Assembly (NCBI RefSeq): GCF_031179285.1
Contig: NZ_JAPSHY010000003.1
Location: 1-64,000 of the forward strand
DNA: 64,000 nt
Direction of reading: 5' to 3'
From: Microbacterium sp.
GTDB taxonomy: Bacteria > Actinomycetota > Actinomycetes > Actinomycetales > Microbacteriaceae
Below the pieces are notes generated by a model. That model saw nothing but the letters and a program-made list of their open reading frames with translations, did no database searches and had not been told where the DNA came from. Of this stretch, positions 19,913 through 27,849 are shown piece after piece; within the stretch, counting starts at the first letter, position 1, and the number at the start of each line of letters is the position of its first letter. A program made the position numbers and the translations under genes.

Positions 19913-22397
19913 GTGGGATGCCGAGCTCCCCGACAACTGGCGAGACTTCGACAATGGACACGAACTGGTCATGGCCGCGCTCATGCGCGCCTACAAACGG
20001 CGGGACGAGGAGCACGTCGCCGAGTTGGCGGAAGTCGCAGGTGAACTCGCCGGCTATGGGGCGTTCGTTGCCGCGAACGCACTCATTAGTATCGGGGTTT
20101 CCTACGTTCTTGGTGTTTCGCTCGAGTCCGTCCTCGACGAGTACAGGAGCGAAACGCCCGTCAGCGAGCGCGCCCGCCGCATCCGCGCAGAAGCTCCGAC
20201 AAGCAAAATAGCATCAAGAATTCTGGCCGTCACCGCGTTCGCCGCCCGTCGCGAAGGGCACACAGATGACGCTCTGGCGCTGTATCGCGATGCGGTTCAC
20301 GTCGCTGACGAGGTGGGTGACTCGCTCAGTGCAGCCCGACTCCTCCAAAGCCTCGGAGCCCTGCATCATGAGGTCGGGGACGCCGTTGAGGCGCGAAAGG
20401 TCACCGAGGACGCGCTCGAGCGCTACGAGCAGCTCGGCGACGACGTCGGCGTGGTTGGGGCCGAACTCAACCTCGTCGAGTACGCGGCGGTCGAAGATCG
20501 CCCAGATGAAGCTCGATTGCGCCTGGAACGCCTCGAGAAGCGCGTTCATGACGCTCGCGACCCTCATCTCGCAGGTTCGTGGCTGGCACGCACCGCGGTG
20601 ATGGACATCCTGGACGGTGACGTTCGAAGTGGGCGAACCAAACTTCGCCGCGCATTGAGGAATGCTGAGCGCAGGGGCGACACCCAACTGCAGGTTGCGG
20701 CACTCGGGCACCTCGCGCAGTCTCAGCGGGACGATGGTCACCAGCTACGAGCTGTCTCATATGCAGAACGCGCTCTTGCTGTGGCCGAGGAGTCAGGGGA
20801 CCCTGGACTTCTCGCGGAAACTGCCCATGAACTCGCCATCGACTACGCAAAGCTCGAAAGATTCGACCGAGCGGTCCCGCTGTTGCGTCGCGCTGTCGAG
20901 AAAGCAGCGGGCCTTTCCTCGGCTCGGGCCCGCGCAGATCTCGGAGCCGTACTGGTATCCGAAGCACTCGACGCGCGCGCAGGAGATGCGATGTCACCCG
21001 AGGCGGCTGCTTTCCCCTTTTCTGAGGCTGAGAGCGTTCTGCTGGAGGCAGTCAACAAGCTCCTGGAGGGTGGTGACCAGGAATGGGCCATGCGCGGCAT
21101 CAGGAACCTCCGCGTTGTCTGGCTCGCGACTGGACGTTCTGAGGAGGGTGCTTCGCGCCTGCAGAACTGTGCGGCCCATGGCGCAGGGGTGTCGTCGAGT
21201 TTTGCGGGGGAGTGTTTCAGGTTGTCCGGATTGCTGATGATGGACGCGGATACGGACTCGTCAAAGGCGCTCGACCACCTGCGTTCGGCCGCGCGTCTAC
21301 TCAGCGATGACGAAAGTCCGCGTGCATCTCTGCTTCTCGACTTTGCAGGTGTCGCAGAGCACTCCTACCATGCCCTCGATGTCGCGCTGGCGTTGTATGA
21401 CGATGCGCTTGAGGAACTGTCGCCTGTGGACCAGCCGACCGTTTTCGGCAACGCGCTCAACGACTCTGCTTTGGTCTTGATGAGGTCGGATGACGACGAG
21501 AAGGCTCTCGAACGCCTCCAAGTTGCCAGCGAGATCGCGCTGAACCGTAATGACCGGGTATTGGGATCGTTGGTCGAGATGAACATCGGCGAAATCCATG
21601 CTCGCGCTCATCGCCCGCTCAACGCGCGTCCGCACTTTGAGAAAGCGGCGATGCAAGCGGAGGCCTTTGGCGACGACGAACGAGCAGCGTTGGCGCTCGC
21701 GTCCCTGGCTAACACCTTCGTCAACGACGACGACGTCTCAGACCATGAAGTGGCGCGCTCTGTAGCGCGACGTGCAGAGGAGCTTGCGAAGCGCGCTGGC
21801 GACGAGAACGCTCGGTCCCGCGCTGCAAGTGCGCTGGCATCCCTCGCCTTCGCTGACGGTGATCCTGACGGCGCATACGCCCTCTGGGAGCAAGCTCGAC
21901 AGATAGCGGTGCCCAGCCGGCGCCCGATCTACGAAGGGTTCATGCTCCACGCCCTCGCCAGCAGGCGAGACGGAGCCGTGTTCGGAAGACAGCTCGAGCG
22001 ATTCGCGCGGGCCGCGCAGAAGAACCACACGGAGCTACTTTTCGCTGAGCAGCTCTGGTCGTCGGCCAACGTGTGGCTGCGCCACGGGGATGTGCGTCGC
22101 TCGGCCAAGGTTCTCGCGTATTCGATCCTGCTTGCTTCCGCGGGGCACAGCGCGACGAAACTCGACCACGGGGTCCTATTCGACAATCAGGTGGCCGTCA
22201 GCGTGGAAGCGAACATCGCGGTCATGCGCGTGCTCGCGTACGCAGGGAACATGCTCACCATGGAGGTCATCCCGGCGGACCTTCGTAGTCAACTGCGCCC
22301 GGCTCTTCTGAAGGCGTTGACTAGTCGTGGCGTAGCCGACGATGAGGCCGCGACGATGATTGCGTTCATTGAGGAATTCGCGCAAGAGGACGACTAG
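19905..22397 (+). CDS. Large TPR-repeat protein
   Basis: This 830-residue, almost wholly helical protein has many tetratricopeptide-like repeats, for example ALALYRDAVHVADEVGDSLSAARLLQSLGALHHEVGD, RAVSYAERALAVAEESGDPGLLAETAHELAIDYAKLERFDRAVPLLRRAVEKA, and RPHFEKAAMQAEAFGDDERAALALASLANTF. No NTPase or catalytic motif is seen. TPR superhelices in STAND sensors recognise ligands, and a split DUF4062-plus-TPR pair could be a sensor-effector unit (inference). It is the last gene of the four-gene group, followed by a strong terminator hairpin. Confidence 0.85.
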   Translation: MTEWDAELPDNWRDFDNGHELVMAALMRAYKRRDEEHVAELAEVAGELAGYGAFVAANALISIGVSYVLGVSLESVLDEYRSETPVSERARRIRAEAPTSKIASRILAVTAFAARREGHTDDALALYRDAVHVADEVGDSLSAARLLQSLGALHHEVGDAVEARKVTEDALERYEQLGDDVGVVGAELNLVEYAAVEDRPDEARLRLERLEKRVHDARDPHLAGSWLARTAVMDILDGDVRSGRTKLRRALRNAERRGDTQLQVAALGHLAQSQRDDGHQLRAVSYAERALAVAEESGDPGLLAETAHELAIDYAKLERFDRAVPLLRRAVEKAAGLSSARARADLGAVLVSEALDARAGDAMSPEAAAFPFSEAESVLLEAVNKLLEGGDQEWAMRGIRNLRVVWLATGRSEEGASRLQNCAAHGAGVSSSFAGECFRLSGLLMMDADTDSSKALDHLRSAARLLSDDESPRASLLLDFAGVAEHSYHALDVALALYDDALEELSPVDQPTVFGNALNDSALVLMRSDDDEKALERLQVASEIALNRNDRVLGSLVEMNIGEIHARAHRPLNARPHFEKAAMQAEAFGDDERAALALASLANTFVNDDDVSDHEVARSVARRAEELAKRAGDENARSRAASALASLAFADGDPDGAYALWEQARQIAVPSRRPIYEGFMLHALASRRDGAVFGRQLERFARAAQKNHTELLFAEQLWSSANVWLRHGDVRRSAKVLAYSILLASAGHSATKLDHGVLFDNQVAVSVEANIAVMRVLAYAGNMLTMEVIPADLRSQLRPALLKALTSRGVADDEAATMIAFIEEFAQEDD

Positions 22398-22463
22398 TCG
22401 CACCACAGCGCGGTTCAGCCGCGCTGCTCGGAACTCTTAGAGGTGAACGCCTCCTCGGCGGAA

Positions 22464-22491
22464 AGGGGGCGCTCGGACGCGAGCGCCCCCT
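22464..22491. terminator. Bidirectional terminator after the TIR-helicase operon
   Basis: A perfect 12-bp inverted repeat (22464-22475 with 22480-22491) has a 4-base loop. It lies between the convergent TPR and DUF2188 genes, with A residues on the left, so it can stop transcription from both sides. Confidence 0.8.
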
Positions 22492-22495
22492 GCCC

Positions 22496-22720
22496 TCAGC
22501 CCTTGCTGCTGCGTGGATCGTTGCCGTAGGAGTTCTGCTGCGTGACCGCTCCGTCGGTGCGGGTGATGCGGTGCTCCACGCCACGCTGACGAGCCATGTC
22601 GCGACCAACCGCACTCTGCTCGGTCTTGGTTCCGCCGACATGAGCGGCTCGGGAGCTTCCATCCACCTTCGACTTCCACTGACCGTCTTCGTAGTACGTC
22701 CGGATGTCCCCGTTCGCCAT
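22496..22720 (-). CDS. DUF2188 family small protein
   Basis: This 74-residue protein has the DUF2188 pattern: WKSKVDGSSRAAHVGGTKTEQSAVGRDMARQRGVEHRITRTDGAV, ending in the family tail NSYGNDP. The function is unknown. A GGGGAAGGA ribosome site precedes the ATG. It is transcribed divergently from the HNH gene. Confidence 0.8.
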   Translation of the reverse strand: MANGDIRTYYEDGQWKSKVDGSSRAAHVGGTKTEQSAVGRDMARQRGVEHRITRTDGAVTQQNSYGNDPRSSKG

Positions 22721-22842
22721 CTTGTTCCTTCCCCAGAGGTCGGCCGTGTTGCCGACGAGATAGTTGTAGCATGCACCCCCAGGTATCAGCGTCTCTTAAC
22801 TTTTACGACACCGACGGGACCCCGATCCGGGAAGATGATGGC

Positions 22843-23748
22843 ATGGCCCGCAGTTACTCCTTGCCCACCATCAAGATGCTTTTCGCGGAGGCATCGCACT
22901 GCGCCTATCCCGATTGCAACGAATCGCTGGTGTTTGAAGACCCCGCTCGCGGTGTTAGAAGCATTGCTGTCCAGATCGCGCACATCCGCTCCGAGAAGGT
23001 CGACGGACCTCGCTACGACCGCACCTACGACAAGACCCTCATCAACACTCCTGACAACCTTCTTCTCATGTGCGGCAAGCATCACACTGCCGTGGACCAG
23101 AACGAGGCGACGTTCACCATCGAGGAACTCGTCGAGTGGCAGTCTGCGCAACGCAGCCAAGGCGGCGGCACCACCGTCTCCGATGCAGAGCTGACGAACA
23201 TGATGCAGACGCTCGAGGCCTCGCTCGCCGCGCTGTATGGTCTCATGAGTGTCTCGCTTGGACTGAACCTCCTCGGCGCGCGCATCGTTGGCAATATGGA
23301 GGTAGTGACGATGCCGCTGCAAGCACTCGGCCAGGTGACCTTGCCCGAGGGGACAGACCCGAAAGTGCTCGTGGGAGTTGAAGTCGTCAACAAGAGCGCA
23401 TCGGGTGTGAGCGTCAGCGCGGGCTTTGAGTTTGACCTCGGTCAAGACGATCCGATGCGTTGGATTTTCCACGGCGCCTATTGTCCACCTGCGTCGCCTC
23501 ACCGGTTGAAGGGCCACGACTCCCAAGCGTGGTTGCAGGATGCCGGGGACGTTCGGGAGACCGTGTTGGAGGCGAGTCGACGTATCGGATTCATACCTCC
23601 GAGGTTTCGTGTATTCGCGGCCCGCCGCGACGACGTCACCGAGCGTGGCGAGTGGCATGACATCGTTGAACTGCCCATATGGCAACCAGAAGTCACGCAG
23701 GAATGGGTTCTTGAGCAGAACTCGAAGACTCAACCGTCGAGCACATGA
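22843..23748 (+). CDS. HNH-motif protein, putative nuclease
   Basis: This 301-residue protein starts MARSYSLPTIKMLFAEASHCAYPDC. The first zinc-type cysteine pair is in CAYPDC, followed by IAHIRSE and NLLLMCGKHHTAVD, which together form an HNH endonuclease-like module in the first ~90 residues. The C-terminal ~200 residues (ALGQVTLPEGTDPKVLVGVEVVNKSA and onward) are not recognised and may sense a ligand or partner. An ATG at 22771 would add 24 residues of low-quality coding sequence, so 22843 is preferred. It is a probable defence gene by its island location. Confidence 0.78.
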   Translation: MARSYSLPTIKMLFAEASHCAYPDCNESLVFEDPARGVRSIAVQIAHIRSEKVDGPRYDRTYDKTLINTPDNLLLMCGKHHTAVDQNEATFTIEELVEWQSAQRSQGGGTTVSDAELTNMMQTLEASLAALYGLMSVSLGLNLLGARIVGNMEVVTMPLQALGQVTLPEGTDPKVLVGVEVVNKSASGVSVSAGFEFDLGQDDPMRWIFHGAYCPPASPHRLKGHDSQAWLQDAGDVRETVLEASRRIGFIPPRFRVFAARRDDVTERGEWHDIVELPIWQPEVTQEWVLEQNSKTQPSST

Positions 23749-23844
23749 CGTGAGTCGTCCCGTCGCTCTGTGTCAGTCGTTCTCGCTCAACCTCCCGCCG
23801 ATTCGTTCGTTTCGCATGCGTGCGGACGCCTGCGAGGCGTCGTC

Positions 23845-25317
23845 TCAGGCGACTGACGCGGACGGCTTGTTGTCGTCGCGAGCGTCTACGAGTACCACCC
23901 AGTCGCTCTCTGCCAGTTCCTGAGCCTTCAAGACCCGCTCCACCTTCGCTTGCTCGAGCGCGTCGTAGAAGACGATGAGCTTGACGGCGTTCTTCGTCTC
24001 GTTGGCTTTCTTATAGATCTCGACCTGGCGTTCGAGGTTCCGGGCGAGGTGGCTGTTGCTCGCGAGTTTGACTTCGATGAGGGACGTGTCACGGCTCCCT
24101 CGACTGACTTTGAGGTCGACGGGCCCACGTCCGTTGTTCACCTCGCGGTTGACGTCGAAGTCGCTCGCCTGCAGGGTCAGGTAGATCAGACGCTGCACAT
24201 CCGCCTCGCTGGCGCGGCCACGCGCTGTGTTCAGCGTCCTCCACCCATCCTTGTCCTCCACCCACTTCTTGAAGACGTCGCACCGACGCTTCGCTTCGTC
24301 GAAGCTATCGATGGGCGGCCGGTGCTCCATCTCGGGGAGAGACCAGAACTCCTGCAGGAGCTGCGAGAACAACTCCACGAAGATCCCGCGGAGCCGCGCG
24401 AGTTCTTCGTCGCTGACAGCCACCGCTCCATCGCCGGCTTCCTCCTTCAGACGGATGTACACGTCGATGAGTTCCGGGAAGGTGATGAGAGTCGTCGTTC
24501 GGATGGCCGTTTCCTCGGCCTTCTTCTTCGAGTCCTTGAGCGCCGAGTAGAAGTAACGGTCGACCTTCTCTCGGAGCACGTCGTCGTCGACGGCGGCCGC
24601 GATCTCGGGGTATCGGCTGACCATGTCTCGGTGGTTGATCCAGGTGTCTTGGTGAACCAGGATGTCCGTCGGTGTGAGGAGGACGTAGTCGTCGCCGAAG
24701 ACAGGGAGGTAGCGCACCTCAGTCATCCACGTCTCTGTCTCGTAGTTGAAGCGGATTCGGGTGACGGCGATGTCGGCGCAGAGGCTCGGGTCGAGATGTT
24801 CGCGGGCGAAAGTCTCGGTGTACGTGACCAGGTAGTCCTTGATGAGGTTGGTAGTGAAGTCGCTGATCTTGTCGAGACCAACCTTGCCAGTGATGAGGGA
24901 CACCTTCTCGAGGTGGCTGCTCTCCGTCCCGAACGATTCGCCTTCGTTCGCCACGACCCGTCCAATCGTGGAGCGCAGAGCACGTGCGAAGTCGATGCCG
25001 AGCCCTGCGCCGCGGTTGCCGATCTTGGTGTACCCGAACCAGTTCTGGCCGACTTCCTGGAACCGGAACAGATCTCGGATCGTCGCGTCGGAGAGCGGCT
25101 CGTCCGCCAAAGACTTCAGGTAGCGCAGGTACCGGAGGATGTTCTCATGCAGTTCCTGATACTCGGGGTTCGCGCTGTTGAAGAGGAGGAAAGGGTCCAC
25201 GAACAGCTCGACGTCGGCAAGAAGGTTCAGATCGAACGCCCCGTAGTCGTCCAACTGCTCGCGGGGCACTCCGAAGAAGGTGCTGAAGAAGATCGACGGC
25301 GTATCCATCGTGGTCAT
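23845..25317 (-). CDS. Large protein with C-terminal PD-(D/E)XK nuclease domain
   Basis: This 490-residue protein begins TPSIFFSTFFGVPREQLDDYGAFDLNLLADVELFVDPFLLF and has a long unrecognised helical region. It ends in a nuclease-like domain: Asp401 (GPVDLKV), Glu415 and Lys417 (SLIEVKLASNS) give D-x13-E-x-K. A helix with ERQVEIYKKANE follows, as in Mrr-like and other PD-(D/E)XK enzymes. It is encoded alone, convergent with the HNH gene. Island context suggests anti-phage or restriction function (inference). ATG at 25308 is an alternative start. Confidence 0.75.
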   Translation of the reverse strand: MTTMDTPSIFFSTFFGVPREQLDDYGAFDLNLLADVELFVDPFLLFNSANPEYQELHENILRYLRYLKSLADEPLSDATIRDLFRFQEVGQNWFGYTKIGNRGAGLGIDFARALRSTIGRVVANEGESFGTESSHLEKVSLITGKVGLDKISDFTTNLIKDYLVTYTETFAREHLDPSLCADIAVTRIRFNYETETWMTEVRYLPVFGDDYVLLTPTDILVHQDTWINHRDMVSRYPEIAAAVDDDVLREKVDRYFYSALKDSKKKAEETAIRTTTLITFPELIDVYIRLKEEAGDGAVAVSDEELARLRGIFVELFSQLLQEFWSLPEMEHRPPIDSFDEAKRRCDVFKKWVEDKDGWRTLNTARGRASEADVQRLIYLTLQASDFDVNREVNNGRGPVDLKVSRGSRDTSLIEVKLASNSHLARNLERQVEIYKKANETKNAVKLIVFYDALEQAKVERVLKAQELAESDWVVLVDARDDNKPSASVA

Positions 25318-25613
25318 GCTGACGATGATGGCAGACCAGGGCCGCGTGGAGTCGGCTGCGCTCAAAGTCAGTGCACGTCCCATGCGGTGTAAGGATCGGT
25401 TCGACCACTTTGGAGGGCAGACCCGCGTCTTTGAGGAGTTCCGTGGCAAGCGTCCCGACGAGCAGTGTCATCATGTGATGGCTTTCGAGGCTCCCATTCT
25501 GCTGTGGTGGGATGTCGGAGCCCACACGGTCCGTGCTGGTCTTCGGCGCATGCGCGACCGTGAGCTGAGCACTCACGTGCGTGACCTGCGTCTCCTCGCG
25601 CCATGCAGTGTAG
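25318..25613. other. Non-coding or eroded stretch upstream of the PD-(D/E)XK gene
   Basis: I see no supportable gene here. A minus-strand reading frame from a TTG at 25684 has plausible composition down to about 25,350 (TLLVGTLATELLKDAGLPSKV). It then runs 173 nt into the nuclease gene in another frame, so it may be a remnant rather than a gene. Confidence 0.35.
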
Positions 25614-25817
25614 AGGCCCGCAGTGATGGGTGCGGCGGTGGGGTGGAAGACCACCTCCGCGACGAAGGTGCAGCGGATGTTCAATGGAGCGTCGGCGTTT
25701 GCCCAGGACCTCTCTCACTTCTATGTGGGTGCACTGTACGACGCCGAGAAGAACGTGCTCGACTTCGCCCCTGGGTCGGAGCTCACCGTGGCGCAGCTTC
25801 CGAAATTCACCCTCTGA
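25614..25817 (+). pseudogene. Fragment of a BspA-like (DUF285) repeat protein
   Basis: The frame encodes WKTTSATKVQRMFNGASAFAQDLSHF near its start. This strongly resembles the BspA-type surface leucine-rich repeat, whose usual form is MFNGASAFNQDLS preceded by a W-x-T-S-x-V-T segment. About 35 further residues end in LPKFTL. A stop lies 3 codons upstream of the readable part (25611) and no signal peptide or further repeats precede it, so only a 3' remnant is left. The possible GTG at 25623 would give 64 residues. A genuine short gene cannot be excluded. Confidence 0.45.
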
Positions 25818-25924
25818 CTGTCGGCAACGGCCTGGCCTCCACGTGAGACGAGAGGCCGCGACCGTGCAGGTGCGTGAGGCCTCGCGCCGGGTCGGTGTTC
25901 CACGAGCACAACGGCACAGCGGGG

Positions 25925-26293
25925 TCAGCTTCTCCACGACCACGCATCGTGGCGGGCCTCCAGGAGAACCTGGTCGAGTTCGCCGTCTTTGAGCATGTCG
26001 ATGGGGCGGCGTGACTCTTCCGCATAGCCAGTGCTGTTCAACCACTGCGCCCACGTCCACCGCGACTCGGTCCCGGTGTGGAGCGTCCCGAGCACTTCGG
26101 CTAGACCTGCGACGATTCGGCCATCTGAGACCTGGAAGGCGGGGTACAGCATCTTGCCTTCGATGGTGTCGAGTTCCAGGAGATCGAGCACTTCCACCGC
26201 ATTCGCCACGTCCTGCTCTGTCCACCCGAGTGCGCGCGCCAGAGATGCTCGCGTATAACAGGGCCCGATGATGGCGGCCAATGGGTTGGTCAT
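25925..26293 (-). CDS. MbcA/ParS-like antitoxin (orphan)
   Basis: This 122-residue protein has an N-terminal helix-turn-helix-like region (CYTRASLARALGWTEQDVANAVEVLDLLEL). Its C-terminal segment, WTWAQWLNSTGYAEESRRPIDMLKDGELDQVLLEARHDAWSW, resembles the toxin-binding domain of MbcA/ParS/Xre antitoxins that partner RES-domain NAD-degrading toxins. No RES toxin frame is found on either side, so it appears to be an orphan. The ATG at 26293 is chosen as the first in-frame ATG before the conserved part. Confidence 0.6.
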   Translation of the reverse strand: MTNPLAAIIGPCYTRASLARALGWTEQDVANAVEVLDLLELDTIEGKMLYPAFQVSDGRIVAGLAEVLGTLHTGTESRWTWAQWLNSTGYAEESRRPIDMLKDGELDQVLLEARHDAWSWRS

Positions 26294-26317
26294 TGCCCGG
26301 CCGCGTCGCGGATCTCG

Positions 26318-26473
26318 CGAAGGCTGGAGGTCTGCATCGTCAGGGTGGTCGCCACCGGGCGAGCGAACACCCCCGCCCGACACCTCTACGAGAGGCTCGG
26401 CTTCCGCCACGACGGAGACCGCGAAGTGCTCCCCGGTCTCGTCGTCAGCGAATACTCCTACGCGTCCGCCTAG
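26318..26473 (+). pseudogene. Truncated GNAT acetyltransferase (3' end only)
   Basis: Read in the frame ending at TAG 26471-26473, the sequence gives RRLEVCIVRVVATGRANTPA followed by RHLYERLGFRHDGDREVLPG. This is the C-terminal acetyl-CoA-binding end of a GNAT enzyme (N-x-P-A-x-x-LYERLGF). The frame has no suitable start, and upstream sequence belongs to the opposite-strand antitoxin. The cut point near 26.3 kb marks the right edge of the accessory island. Confidence 0.7.
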
Positions 26474-26502
26474 GCGCAGCGACGCTATCGCCCCTGTGCC
26501 GC

Positions 26503-26676
26503 CTACTCCGGCGACATGTCCGGGTCGACGTTCGACTCCTCGCCCTGCTCGATCGGGTCGTCGACGCCGCCGGCCGAGGTGATCGGCCCCTGGTCCTCGC
26601 TCTCCTCGGCGGGTGTGGTGGTCTCGGCAGGCTCGAAGGGGCCCTCGTCCTCTGGGTATGACTTCGGATCCGACAT
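26503..26676 (-). CDS. Small acidic hypothetical protein
   Basis: This 57-residue protein is very rich in Glu, Asp, Pro, Ser and Thr (SDPKSYPEDEGPFEPAE..., ending DPDMSPE). It is predicted to be disordered and has no recognised domain. A GAGAGGA ribosome site lies about nine bases before the ATG. It sits just outside the right edge of the island, downstream of the flavodoxin-like gene on the same strand. Confidence 0.6.
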   Translation of the reverse strand: MSDPKSYPEDEGPFEPAETTTPAEESEDQGPITSAGGVDDPIEQGEESNVDPDMSPE

Positions 26677-26740
26677 GGTTCTCGTCCTCTCTCTGGTTGG
26701 GTCTGCGGGTCGTCGCGTTGGGTCTGCGGGTCGTCTATGT

Positions 26741-27352
26741 CTACGGGGCCGGATATCCGCGCCCCTTGAGCAGGGCGGCCAAGTGCGCGGCGTTCGCAGT
26801 GGCGGTCGACATCGCTTCGGCGACCTTCTGCGGTGTCTCATCGAGGTCTTTATAGTCGGTGGCCTGCATCGCCTCGCCGTTCCAGTACACCGAGCCCTGC
26901 GCCGGGATCGTGAAGCCGACGTCGTCCAGCGCCTGGAAGAGGATGGCGGCGATGTGATGGGCGCCGTCCTCGTTGCCCACGATGCCCGCGATCGCCACCT
27001 TGTCGAACAGGATGGGGCGCCCGACGGCATCCGTCTCGCCCAATTCCGCATCGAGGCGCTCGAGCACGCGCTGGGCGACGCTCGAATGCTGGCCGAGCCA
27101 GGTGGGAGTCACGAAGACGAGGATGTCTGCTGCGAGCACCTTCTCCCGCAGGGGCGGCCAGGCGTCGCCCTCTCCCATGTCCTTCAACACGCCCGGAAGG
27201 ATGTCGTGGTCGACGGCGCGAATCGTCTCGCCGACGACGCCGTGCTGCGCCAGAGCGGCGAGGATCTGCGATCCGAGCAGATCGGAACTGGACTCCGACG
27301 GCGAAGGCTTCAGCGTGCAGTTGATCACGAGTGCAGTCAGTGGTGAATCCAT
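26741..27352 (-). CDS. Flavodoxin-like NADPH-dependent FMN reductase family protein
   Basis: This 203-residue protein has a flavodoxin-like fold: ALVINCTLKPSPSESSSDLL (FMN phosphate loop), LVFVTPTWLGQHSSVAQRVLERL and AGIVGNEDGAHHIAAILFQAL. It is probably an FMN-dependent quinone or azo-type reductase, but the substrate is unknown. The ATG at 27352 is chosen because the fold begins immediately after it. It is divergent from the small membrane-protein gene at 27464. Confidence 0.82.
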   Translation of the reverse strand: MDSPLTALVINCTLKPSPSESSSDLLGSQILAALAQHGVVGETIRAVDHDILPGVLKDMGEGDAWPPLREKVLAADILVFVTPTWLGQHSSVAQRVLERLDAELGETDAVGRPILFDKVAIAGIVGNEDGAHHIAAILFQALDDVGFTIPAQGSVYWNGEAMQATDYKDLDETPQKVAEAMSTATANAAHLAALLKGRGYPAP

Positions 27353-27428
27353 GACGGCACTCAAGCAGTGCACCCGCGGAAGGGGGAGGGGGTTTCCAGG
27401 GCCGGCACGATGCGCTACCGGTCGGCGG

Positions 27429-27434
27429 TATCCT
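27429..27434 (+). promoter_or_regulatory. -10 element of the small membrane-protein gene
   Basis: TATCCT lies 29 nt before the GTG at 27464, leaving room for a short leader with an AGGAGA ribosome site at 27454-27459. No good -35 hexamer is visible. Confidence 0.45.
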
Positions 27435-27463
27435 TGAGAACGGCCGCTACGACAGGAGACATC

Positions 27464-27667
27464 GTGATCTTCAGCTTCATCCTCTTCCTGATCCTCTTCA
27501 TCGGCGGGATCTGGGTCATGGGGCTCGCGCAGACGATCGAGGACTTCCAGTCGATCGTCTTCGTCGCAGGCCTCCTTCTGTCGACCGGCTCGCTCGGCTA
27601 CGTCATGCGCCAGCCGGGGTCGGCCACGCGCCGGTCCGGCTCGTGGTCAGGCAAAGCCACCGAGTGA
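27464..27667 (+). CDS. Small two-helix membrane protein
   Basis: This 67-residue protein has two hydrophobic segments (FSFILFLILFIGGIWVMGLA and IVFVAGLLLSTGSLGYVM) and a basic C-terminal tail. The function is unknown. The GTG start is supported by AGGAGA five bases upstream and a TATCCT -10 element. It precedes the desaturase gene by 182 bp, and I see nothing else in that gap. Confidence 0.65.
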   Translation: MIFSFILFLILFIGGIWVMGLAQTIEDFQSIVFVAGLLLSTGSLGYVMRQPGSATRRSGSWSGKATE

Positions 27668-27849
27668 CTCCCGCGCTGCGGAGCAGCGACCCCGCGGCCG
27701 ACACGCCCACGCGCCGTCCTGTCTGAGTCTCGTCCAGACAGCAGGCGTAGCGTCAGAGGTGGACGCATCCCAGACCCGGTGCATCTCGACGATGAAGTCG
27801 GAGAGCGGCGCCGCCCTACGGCAGGGAGACCCGCGGAAAAGGGGTCATC

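Noticed and set aside
16022..22397. Assignment of the TIR operon to Thoeris or CBASS
   Set aside because: No SIR2-like ThsA, SLOG/STALD protein or CD-NTase cyclase is encoded here. The TIR protein is paired with a helicase-nuclease, DUF4062 and TPR proteins.
22771..22842. ATG at 22771 as the start of the HNH gene
   Set aside because: A GATAGT hexamer lies 6 nt upstream, but the 24 added codons have poor codon usage and the recognisable protein begins at MARSYSLPTIK, so 22843 is preferred.
25145..25684. Minus-strand frame from a TTG start with fairly protein-like composition in its first ~110 codons
   Set aside because: It overlaps the well-supported PD-(D/E)XK gene by 173 nt in another frame and the BspA-like fragment by about 70 nt, and I recognise no family. 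It may be another remnant, so it is described only in the gap entry.
15329..26473. Prophage or integrative element with integrase and tRNA attachment site
   Set aside because: No integrase, transposase, phage structural gene or tRNA gene is visible in or beside the island, and I found no terminal direct repeats other than the decayed nrdI copy.
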